Below are positions 42,666 to 49,591 of a DNA stretch of 49,591 nucleotides, in pieces (position 1 is the stretch's first letter; each line of letters opens with the position of its first letter). Under the pieces are notes generated by a model, which made no database searches, was not told where the DNA came from, and was given only the letters and a program-made list of their open reading frames with translations. The DNA is from Lachnospiraceae bacterium (GTDB lineage: Bacteria > Bacillota > Clostridia > Oscillospirales > Ruminococcaceae). A program made the position numbers and the translations under genes. Where the stretch lies: positions 1-49,591 of the forward strand of contig JAMPFE010000017.1 of NCBI GenBank assembly GCA_023664705.1. The letters run 5' to 3'.

Positions 42666-45368
42666 TTACATTTCCGCGCCGTATGCTTCCAATTCCCAAA
42701 TGCAAGGAAACGCTGTGCTGTCCGAGCAGCCCGTTACCTCGATTTTAAGGAAACGTCCCGTTATCGGATTTTCCAACTCATCGGCATAATAACCCGAATT
42801 GTCGGTGTTCTCGCTGTGGTCGGATATGACGGTATAATCACCGTCTTGGGTGTTGGAAACGCTCACCGTAAATTGATACGCCCTCACTCCCGGCTTGTGC
42901 GCGGCGACAGTGACTTTGGATATGCCGTACGTTTTTTCCAGATCGATAATAACGCTTGCGGGATAGTCGTCCGCGGACGCCGCGCACCAACGAGAGCCCT
43001 CGTCAGTTATGCCGTCGTTTATACCGCTTGCGGGATTGCCCGCCTCTTCGGAGCTTGCATAAACAACGGGCTTGTTGAGTGCGATGTTTTCGTTGTTTTC
43101 GGTATCATCGTCCTCGACGGGTTCGCCCGTCCATACCGCCGTGTCCTCAAGAGCGCTTCCGTCGCTGAGGTACGCGACCGCCTTTATTTCATTCTCACTG
43201 CCGATCTCAAGAGAAATATTCTCCCAAGTGAATACGGTGGAATACAGCGGGTCGAGAGTCTGTCTTTCGACCGTTCCGCGGGAGCTTCCGTTCACGAAAA
43301 GCTCGACCTTATCCGCGTTTGAATATACCTTTACCAAAGGCACCTCGGAGGGGCGGTTCGTAAATCTCTTTTCCGTTATATGCAGCATCAGCTCGTCGTT
43401 CCATACCGACTTATAGAAATAGAACGCGTCCTTTTCCACGCGCTCGCGCGTGACGAGACCCTTGTCGTTCTGCCCCTTTGTGTCGCCCTCCTGCCTGCCG
43501 TCGGACGCGAAATCGAACATACACCAGATATACTTTGCCCAAAGATATTGTCTTTCGGAAAACTGAGCCCAAATTTGCTCGTGCATCTGCGATTGATAAT
43601 TTTCGTAGTGGCGCTCGCCCCACGGGTCTATGTCGACGCGCCAGTCTATGTTGTCCTTATGCTGTGATACAGCCGCGCCGCCGCCGTATTCAGAAACGCA
43701 TATCGGGCGTTCCTCGCGGTTTTGGTGGTAATCGTCAAGCCACGGTCCGAATTTTTCAACGCGCCCCGCGTCCTTGTACCAGCCGAAATATCTGTTGTAG
43801 CCGACAACGTCCGCGGGCAGCTCAAGGAATTTCCCCCAGAACTGCGCGTCCGCAAAGGTGATGAGTCGCGTCTCGTCCTCGGCGTTCGCCAGAGCGTTAA
43901 GCTCGGTGTAGATATCAAATATCTCATCGCTCATCTGATAAAGCTCGTTCGAGATGCCCCATACGATAACGGACGGGTGGTTGTAATTCTGACGGATCAG
44001 TTCGGTCAGCTGCTGTTTTGTATTTTCAACGAAACCGTCCGCTATCGCGAGCGCGTCCGTTTCGTCGCCCGACATCTTGTTCACCAGACCGATCTCCGTC
44101 CATACGGTAATGCCCAGCTTATCACATAAGTCGTATTCGTAGCCGTCGTGCTGATAGTGCGCCATTCTCACGGAATTGCAGCCCATATCCAACATCATAG
44201 CGTAATCGCGCTCGCGCTGCTCGTTCGTCATAGCCCAGCCGTTTTCATAGCTGTCCTGATGATAGCACACGCCGCGCAGGTCAAGGTATTCGCCGTTGAG
44301 GAAGAAGCCGTCGTCGGGGTCGATACGGTACGACCTTATCCCGAAGCTCTGCGAATACTCGTCGAGAACCGTTTCGCCCCGTGAAAGAGTTATTTTCGCG
44401 GTGTAAAGATACGGATCTTTCGTTCCGTTCCAAAGAATAGGATCGGTCAATCGCATTGAAATTTCCTCGCTGTCGTTCGCGTTCGCGGAAAGCGTCTTGG
44501 AGCTCTCGGAGCTGCAAGCCGTGCCGCCGCTGCCGTCAATAATATCGGTCTTTATCAGGATCTCCTGCTCCGCGTCCGTTTCGTTCGCCAGCTTGACCGC
44601 AACATCAATATCCGCGCTGCCGCTCGTTATGTTTTTGGGCGTAACGTACACTCCCGACGAACCGTAATCCATAAGGTCGATATGCACGGGCGAGACGGCT
44701 ATCAGCGAAACGTCGCGGTATATACCGCCCATTTTGGTGAAATCTCCTTGAATGTTGATAGGCGCGATATATTCCGTCGGAGCGTTGTTCACCTTAACGG
44801 CAATAATGTTCTCCTCGTCGAGCCGTATAAGGTCGGTGATGTTGAACCTGAACGCCGAATAACCGCCCTTGTGAATACCCGCGGACGTTCCGTTTACAAA
44901 CAGCTCGGTTACGGTATTCGCTCCCTCAAATTCAAGATAGACGCTTTTCTCCGAATAAGCCTCGCTTGAAAAATAATAGGATTTGCGATAACCGCCCAAG
45001 CCCCTGTAATAATTCTCACCGCCCTCGTCGACGCCCGACCATCCGTCGCAACCGTCCTTGTCGTTCCACGTATGCGGCAGTGTTATATTTTCCCAAGCGC
45101 TGTCGTCAAAATCGGCTGTTTCGACCGAAAGCTCCGAAAGTCCGTCCTTTTGGGTCATTTTCAAGAATTTCCAATCCTTGTCGAAATTTTCCGTTGTTCT
45201 TCCCGTCATCGTCACTACCTCCGCAATTGAAGCGCCGCTGTTTTCGCCCGTTTCGTCCGCGCCGCCTTGCGAAACGTTTCCCGTGTTTGAACAGCCGCCG
45301 ATAAGCGCCGCTGTCAGGGCAAGCGCCGCGGCAAAGGACAGCGTTCTCTTTGCGCCGAATAATGTCAT
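42666..45368 (-). CDS. GH2 beta-galactosidase/mannosidase-like lipoprotein
   Basis: 900 residues from the ATG at 45368, with GGGAGG as ribosome site. A lipoprotein signal ends in LIGGC. A GH2 sugar-binding domain (LPHTWNDKDGCDGWSGVDEG), Ig-like domain and barrel follow, with VIVWGISNELYQ (acid/base Glu, about 475) and CVSEYGG (nucleophile Glu, about 560). A C-terminal discoidin/CBM32-like module (NIALNKPVVYASSEEAGNPA, FLKIEVTG) completes it. A surface enzyme removing beta-linked sugars; galactosidase and mannosidase cannot be told apart here. It sits under the AraC-site region and is probably induced with GH26. Confidence 0.92.
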   Translation of the reverse strand: MTLFGAKRTLSFAAALALTAALIGGCSNTGNVSQGGADETGENSGASIAEVVTMTGRTTENFDKDWKFLKMTQKDGLSELSVETADFDDSAWENITLPHTWNDKDGCDGWSGVDEGGENYYRGLGGYRKSYYFSSEAYSEKSVYLEFEGANTVTELFVNGTSAGIHKGGYSAFRFNITDLIRLDEENIIAVKVNNAPTEYIAPINIQGDFTKMGGIYRDVSLIAVSPVHIDLMDYGSSGVYVTPKNITSGSADIDVAVKLANETDAEQEILIKTDIIDGSGGTACSSESSKTLSANANDSEEISMRLTDPILWNGTKDPYLYTAKITLSRGETVLDEYSQSFGIRSYRIDPDDGFFLNGEYLDLRGVCYHQDSYENGWAMTNEQRERDYAMMLDMGCNSVRMAHYQHDGYEYDLCDKLGITVWTEIGLVNKMSGDETDALAIADGFVENTKQQLTELIRQNYNHPSVIVWGISNELYQMSDEIFDIYTELNALANAEDETRLITFADAQFWGKFLELPADVVGYNRYFGWYKDAGRVEKFGPWLDDYHQNREERPICVSEYGGGAAVSQHKDNIDWRVDIDPWGERHYENYQSQMHEQIWAQFSERQYLWAKYIWCMFDFASDGRQEGDTKGQNDKGLVTRERVEKDAFYFYKSVWNDELMLHITEKRFTNRPSEVPLVKVYSNADKVELFVNGSSRGTVERQTLDPLYSTVFTWENISLEIGSENEIKAVAYLSDGSALEDTAVWTGEPVEDDDTENNENIALNKPVVYASSEEAGNPASGINDGITDEGSRWCAASADDYPASVIIDLEKTYGISKVTVAAHKPGVRAYQFTVSVSNTQDGDYTVISDHSENTDNSGYYADELENPITGRFLKIEVTGCSDSTAFPCIWELEAYGAEM

Positions 45369-45423
45369 AATAAAACCTCCCGTAGAATATGTCCGCGTGA
45401 AACGAAAGCTTCTTACATTCGGA

Positions 45424-45488
45424 ATTATACAACAAAATTCTCTTTCGGCGCAATAGAATATCATAGGATAATATTAACATATCCTATG
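45424..45488 (-). promoter_or_regulatory. GH2 promoter with AraC-type palindromic operator
   Basis: Minus TTGCGC (45453-45448) and TATAAT (45429-45424), 18-base spacer. Directly upstream lies CATAGGATA (45462-45470)/TATCCTATG (45480-45488), a perfect inverted repeat in activator position. Confidence 0.75.
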
Positions 45489-46239
45489 TTCGTGTATGTT
45501 TTTCTCTCCATTTGGCGGGCGGCATTCCGACCCTGTCCGCGAACTGTCTGGAAAAATGCACGGGGCTGTTATATCCGCAGAGATAGCCTATTTCCGCGGC
45601 GGTAAGCTCCGTATCGAGGAGCAGTCTTTTCGCGGTGTCTACCCTCCCCGCGATGACGTCCGCGCCGATAGATACGCCGAACGTCTTTTTGTAAAGCTCC
45701 TGAAGATACGGCTCGCTTATATGCAGCCGCGATGCGATGTTTTTTATGTTATGCTCCGAGCTCGGTCTGGTGTAAATCTCGTGACGGAGGTCGAGCAGCT
45801 CGCGGTAATGCGGACTTCCCGAAGCCGTGTTTTCCGTAAGCTCGCTTACCTCCGTCAGCATTGACTCGATCAGCATAGAGCAGGCGCCGCGCCCGTTTCG
45901 GAAAAACGCGTCGCCGATAAGCTTCATATAGCCGCCGATATTTATTTTGTCGCCGATAAATATCGGTTTGCCGCATATCCGCCCGAACTGCTCGACGGTG
46001 CATTCCGCCTGTATCCAGTCGTTCACATATTTATTGCCCGACGCGCGGTATCGATGTTCCGAGAATTTGTCAAACATAACGAACGTGTTCGGCTGAACGG
46101 TCACGTCGTCGCCGTTTATCGTAAAAACCGCCTCGGTCTTTACGAATAATATCAGCAGACAATCGTACCCGTTCGGACGATTTATATAGAAATTACCGTC
46201 GTGCGTCGCGTCGCAGTCCATTCTTCTTATGGTAAACAT
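45484..46239 (-). CDS. AraC-family transcriptional regulator
   Basis: 251 residues. The N-terminal cupin-like sensor domain (INRPNGYDCLLILFVKTEAV, FVMFDKFSEHRY) is followed by two C-terminal HTH motifs (IASRLHISEPYLQELYKK; AEIGYLCGYNSPVHFSRQFA). It likely senses an oligosaccharide and activates the flanking GH2 and GH26 genes; TATCMTATG-like sites lie on both sides of the gene. Confidence 0.92.
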   Translation of the reverse strand: MFTIRRMDCDATHDGNFYINRPNGYDCLLILFVKTEAVFTINGDDVTVQPNTFVMFDKFSEHRYRASGNKYVNDWIQAECTVEQFGRICGKPIFIGDKINIGGYMKLIGDAFFRNGRGACSMLIESMLTEVSELTENTASGSPHYRELLDLRHEIYTRPSSEHNIKNIASRLHISEPYLQELYKKTFGVSIGADVIAGRVDTAKRLLLDTELTAAEIGYLCGYNSPVHFSRQFADRVGMPPAKWREKHTRT

Positions 46240-46248
46240 TACAGCACC

Positions 46249-46335
46249 TTCCTATGATATGTTAATCTAATCCTATTATATGATATTTCTTTTCTCTTGT
46301 CAAGATGATATAATTATAATATATACGCGAAAGGG
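46249..46335 (+). promoter_or_regulatory. Regulatory region between araC-type gene and GH26
   Basis: CCTATGATATGTTAA (46251-46265) is the reverse of the TTAACATATC-TATG motif at 45474-45488; a second TCCTATTATATGATA follows. TATAAT-type -10s occur at about 46305-46320. Supports common control of both hydrolases. Confidence 0.6.
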
Positions 46336-46345
46336 TGTTGTTTTT

Positions 46346-47677
46346 ATGAAAATCGGGAAAATCTTGGCTCCGCTGCTTGCATCGGCGGTTATAATTTCGA
46401 GCACGGCGTGCGCTCAAAGCGGGGATACGTCAACGGAGATCAACAATGAAAGCGGGAGTTCAATGAGTACCTCAACCGTGTCGGGTGGAGAAACGAGCTC
46501 GCAGTCCGAGGTATCGTCAAGCACAAGTTCAACGAGTTCGGAGAAGCCCGAGAGCACAGTGAACTCCGAAAGCACCGCCGAACCCGTATCATCGGATGAA
46601 AGCACGTCGTCGAGCACGACCGTTGAGCCGCCCGAAAGTTCTTCTTCAAGCGAGCAGTCATCCTCAAGCGAACCGCCCGCGGTTTCGTCATCTTCCGAGC
46701 CGATATCAGAGCCGTCATCGTCCTCCGAAAGCGTTCCATTGAGCTCGTCAACAGCAACCTCCGCGGAACCCGTGACCGTTCCGAGTAATACAAAACTTTC
46801 CAATCCCAACGCGGACGAAACGACCCAAAGGGTGTACGACTATATTTGTGAGAATTTCGGTACATATATGCTCTCCTGCCAGCAGGAAAGCACTTGGATG
46901 GGCACTCCCGAGTACGAAATGAACCACATAGAGGAGGTCACGGGAAAGCTTCCCGCAATGCGCGGTCTGGATTATATGAACGACGATTTCAAGGGCGTGA
47001 ACGAACGCGCCGTTGAGTGGTGGGAAAAGGGCGGTCTGGTGACGATATGCTGGCACACGGGCATCAACGGAAAGGGCTATCAGGAGGCGCTGAACGACAA
47101 GCCCGATTTCGACAAGCTGCTCACCGAGGGCACTCCCGAATACAATGCCATGATAGAGAATTGGGACAAAGCCGCCAAAGCCTTGCAGGAGCTGCGTGAC
47201 AAGGGCATTCCCGTGCTGTGGAGACCGTTCCACGAGTTCGACGGGCAGTGGTTCTGGTGGGGCAAGGGCGGCAGCAAGAATTTCATAAAGCTGTGGCAAA
47301 TGATGTACGACCGCTTCACCAACGAGTTCGGATTAACCAATCTCATATGGGTATTGGGCTATTCGGGGGACGTGAAAAGCGGTTGGTACGTCGGCGACGA
47401 TTATTGCGATATAATAGGCTCGGACACCTACGATAACTCCACCAATGCCAAGGCGTGGAAGCGGCTTGAGACCGTAACGGACAGCGGCAAGCCCCTCGCT
47501 TTCCACGAGTGCGGAAATCTCCCGAGGGTAAGCAGATTCGAGAGCGACGGCTGCGTATGGTCGTGGTTTATGGTGTGGCACACCGACCATATTATGGGCA
47601 ACAATACGGCAAATCTCAAAGAGGTCTACAACAGCGATTTGGTCATTACGCTCGACGAACTGCCGAGCTTTAAGTGA
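46346..47677 (+). CDS. GH26 beta-mannanase lipoprotein
   Basis: 443 residues. ATG at 46346 after GAAAGGGTG; the signal ends in a STAC lipobox. A Ser/Glu/Pro-rich linker of about 120 residues follows. The GH26 barrel has MLSCQQESTW, LVTICWHTG, RPFHEFDGQWFWWG (acid/base E297) and AFHECG (nucleophile E388). It cleaves beta-1,4-mannan outside the cell; the long linker would lift the catalytic domain through the wall. With GH5, GH2 and the reductase it forms a mannan-use set. Confidence 0.93.
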   Translation: MKIGKILAPLLASAVIISSTACAQSGDTSTEINNESGSSMSTSTVSGGETSSQSEVSSSTSSTSSEKPESTVNSESTAEPVSSDESTSSSTTVEPPESSSSSEQSSSSEPPAVSSSSEPISEPSSSSESVPLSSSTATSAEPVTVPSNTKLSNPNADETTQRVYDYICENFGTYMLSCQQESTWMGTPEYEMNHIEEVTGKLPAMRGLDYMNDDFKGVNERAVEWWEKGGLVTICWHTGINGKGYQEALNDKPDFDKLLTEGTPEYNAMIENWDKAAKALQELRDKGIPVLWRPFHEFDGQWFWWGKGGSKNFIKLWQMMYDRFTNEFGLTNLIWVLGYSGDVKSGWYVGDDYCDIIGSDTYDNSTNAKAWKRLETVTDSGKPLAFHECGNLPRVSRFESDGCVWSWFMVWHTDHIMGNNTANLKEVYNSDLVITLDELPSFK

Positions 47678-47685
47678 GGTAAATT

Positions 47686-48669
47686 ATGTATTTGGCAAAT
47701 GAAAAAAGATACGACAAAATGATATATCGCCGCTGCGGAAAGAGCGGTCTGAAACTGCCCGCGGTGTCGCTGGGCTTATGGCAGAATTTCGGTTATAAAA
47801 GCAGCTTCGACAATATGGAGAATATGGTGCGGACGGCGTTCGATTTGGGGATAACGCATTTCGACCTCGCGAACAATTACGGAAACCCGTACAACGGCTC
47901 TGCGGAGGAGAATTTCGGGCGCATTCTGCAAAGAGGGCTGAACGCGTACCGCGACGAGATCTGCGTTTCCACAAAGGCGGGCTACGAAATGTGGGCGGGT
48001 CCTTACGGCGACAGAAACGGCTCGCGGAAATATCTCACCGCGTCGCTCGACCAATCGCTGAGGCGCATGGGCTTGGAGTATGTGGATATTTATTATCATC
48101 ACATTTTCGACCCCGAAATTCCGCTTGAGGAGACGGCTCTCGCGCTCGACAACGCCGTTCGGCAAGGCAAGGCGCTGTATGTCGGCGTGTCCAACTACGA
48201 CAGGCGGCAGACCGAGGAAATATCCGCGATATTTAAAGAGCTGCACACTCCGTTTATCGTCAATCAGCCTTCCTATTCAATACTCAACCGTTGGATAGAG
48301 GACAATGAGCTTGACAAATTCGCCGCGGACGCGGGTATCGGTCTGGCAGTGTTTTCGCCGCTGTATCAGGGATTCCTGACGGATAAGTATCTGAACGGAG
48401 TTCCCGAAAACTCGCGCGTCGGAAAGGGGCAGACCTGGATAGGCAGCCAGCTTGATGAGAAAATGGTCGCGAGGCTCAACGCTCTCAACGGGATAGCTGA
48501 ACGGCGCGGACAGAAGCTCTCGCAGATGGCGTTGGCGTGGGTGCTGCATAATCCCGCCGTGACGACCGTTCTCATCGGCGCGAGCAGCCCCGAACAGATA
48601 GCCGAGAACGTGAGGTGCATTGAAAATCTTTCTTTCACCGAAGAGGAGCTTTCTCGGATCAATATATGA
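47686..48669 (+). CDS. Aldo/keto reductase (YghZ/Gpr-like)
   Basis: 327 residues. An AKR barrel with THFDLANNYGNPYNGSAEEN, CVSTKAGYEMW, YYHHIFDPEIPLEET and a C-terminal NADPH loop (IGASSPEQIAENV) resembles L-glyceraldehyde-3-phosphate reductases of the YghZ group. It probably reduces reactive aldehydes or sugars with NADPH. 9 bases behind GH26 with a GAGGTAAATT ribosome site, so co-expressed. Confidence 0.9.
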   Translation: MYLANEKRYDKMIYRRCGKSGLKLPAVSLGLWQNFGYKSSFDNMENMVRTAFDLGITHFDLANNYGNPYNGSAEENFGRILQRGLNAYRDEICVSTKAGYEMWAGPYGDRNGSRKYLTASLDQSLRRMGLEYVDIYYHHIFDPEIPLEETALALDNAVRQGKALYVGVSNYDRRQTEEISAIFKELHTPFIVNQPSYSILNRWIEDNELDKFAADAGIGLAVFSPLYQGFLTDKYLNGVPENSRVGKGQTWIGSQLDEKMVARLNALNGIAERRGQKLSQMALAWVLHNPAVTTVLIGASSPEQIAENVRCIENLSFTEEELSRINI

Positions 48670-48738
48670 TTTACATCGGTGATAAAAATGACCGCGCCGT
48701 CATTATAGAATCATTTTCGCATTTCGTTTCAAAAATTG

Positions 48739-48757
48739 AGCCGCATAAAACAAAGAA
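48739..48757 (+). repeat. AGCCGCA repeat, third copy
   Basis: AGCCGCATAAAACAAAGAA, two mismatches to the copies at 41998 and 42432; again in a gene-free gap, preceded by AAAATTGAG-type sequence as at 42424. Confidence 0.6.
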
Positions 48758-48770
48758 TAGCACAACCCAA

Positions 48771-48806
48771 AAGCTGAGATGATAAAACACCACCTCGGCT
48801 TTTTTA
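48771..48806. terminator. Terminator after the aldo/keto reductase
   Basis: AAGCTGAG (48771) pairs with CTCGGCTT (48794-48801), then T5. It overlaps the end of the convergent gene. Confidence 0.75.
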
Positions 48807-49591
48807 CTTGCGAATATCGACATAATACCGATCATAAGGAATATCACCCGCGAGTGCCCTGTCCCGAATTTCGGACGCAAACCGCGACCACTCCTCGAAC
48901 TCGGCAACCGTCATTTTCTTTTTCATATAACGGGCATAGTGCGCCTTGTATGCCCGATTGTAGGTCTGCCAGACGGGATCATTTTTGCACTTCTCGTCGT
49001 ACCGTCGCTTTGAGCCTATGTCACGGCAGGTCTTTTCGGGATCGTCGGCAAGCGGATTATCGCAGTAGGTATAGTACCGCGCGCCGTGAATTAAAAAGAA
49101 TTTACCGCAGTTTTTACACAAGTTCGGAATGAAATTCTGCTTCAGCCCATTGAAGAAATCATAATAAAGGAATGAGCCGAGATCGTTAAATTTTATCTCC
49201 TCGCAGAGTATCTGTTCACCGTTTTTATCGGCAATGGCTCTGTAGCCGAACGACTCCATTTTGCATTTAATGCGGCTGAAATTGATGCCTTTATCACGGT
49301 TAAATTTCTCGAAACATTCAGCTGTTTCACTTGGCGAAAGGAACGCCTCCTTGCGATGAAGAAACTCGCGGATAAACGGTTTGTAGATCCGCTGAACTTG
49401 CAAATAGGCGTTCACAAACTTAATATAAATATCGAAAAAAGAAGAAATAGTTCTGTTCAATTCACGCAAATCATCGGCAACGTCTTCGTCCTCCAAATCG
49501 CTTTTGTCAAGCGGCATAAGATCAAATCTATTCAACCGAAGATAATAATTTCCAATGTCGTCCTTTTCACCGTAGCCGTATTCGTTGGAGA
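48804..49591 (-). CDS. Partial protein resembling DUF6076 family
   Basis: The reading frame continues past the window edge, so the N-terminus is missing; the TTG at 49535 is not a needed start. A helical N-terminal part (LNRTISSFFDIYIKFVNAYL) precedes a zinc-finger-like region (CKNCGKFFLIHGARYYTYCD ... C) and a basic helical tail (RAYKAHYARYMKKKM). This pattern resembles the uncharacterised DUF6076 proteins often next to integrases. Function unknown; the repeat at 48739 nearby is consistent with a mobile context. Confidence 0.6.
   Translation of the reverse strand, partial: SNEYGYGEKDDIGNYYLRLNRFDLMPLDKSDLEDEDVADDLRELNRTISSFFDIYIKFVNAYLQVQRIYKPFIREFLHRKEAFLSPSETAECFEKFNRDKGINFSRIKCKMESFGYRAIADKNGEQILCEEIKFNDLGSFLYYDFFNGLKQNFIPNLCKNCGKFFLIHGARYYTYCDNPLADDPEKTCRDIGSKRRYDEKCKNDPVWQTYNRAYKAHYARYMKKKMTVAEFEEWSRFASEIRDRALAGDIPYDRYYVDIRK

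Overview
The window looks like a chromosomal segment of a motile, polysaccharide-using gut-type clostridium (Oscillospiraceae/Ruminococcaceae-like). The evidence is AGGAGG-type ribosome sites, TTGACA/TATAAT promoters, an aroB-aroA-aroC cluster, two chemoreceptors and several secreted lipoprotein glycoside hydrolases. The species cannot be named from sequence alone.

Left part (1-9.3 kb): two divergent transcripts with near-consensus promoters encode a RecQ-type helicase fused to a phosphoribosyltransferase-like domain plus a DprA-like protein (minus strand), and a 1648-residue exonuclease-RecQ-UvrD fusion (plus strand). This resembles a nucleic-acid-processing or defence locus and is one of the two best candidates for an undescribed system. 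Decayed LytTR and D-Ala-D-Ala carboxypeptidase fragments follow.

9.4-26.8 kb is mostly host chromosome. It holds an unusual OhrR/MarR-HD-GYP fusion, a slipin-like gene pair, a scrambled tRNA region with mirror-image promoters, a GH13 and a GH5 enzyme, a field of helically phased TGCAG repeats, a DUF4364-like gene, the shikimate genes, two paralogous chemoreceptors and a Xer-type tyrosine recombinase.

26.8-42.0 kb is a tandem array of small mobile elements beside the xer gene. Its units are a decayed MobV plasmid fragment, a 2.37-kb RepL/MobV plasmid, a complete-looking filamentous phage (inovirus) of about 8.6 kb, and a second, truncated inovirus that ends in an integrase remnant. Every junction carries a related dif-like bipartite site (S1-S4), suggesting serial Xer-type integration at one hotspot. 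The complete inovirus has divergent regulators, a replication initiator, a probable ssDNA-binding protein, a major coat protein followed by a hairpin, an adhesin-like protein, minor membrane proteins, a Zot/pI ATPase and Cys-rich proteins.

42.6-48.8 kb is a mannan/galactoside locus: a GH2 lipoprotein, an AraC regulator with matching palindromic sites on both sides, a GH26 lipoprotein and an aldo/keto reductase. A partial gene resembling DUF6076 proteins runs off the right end.
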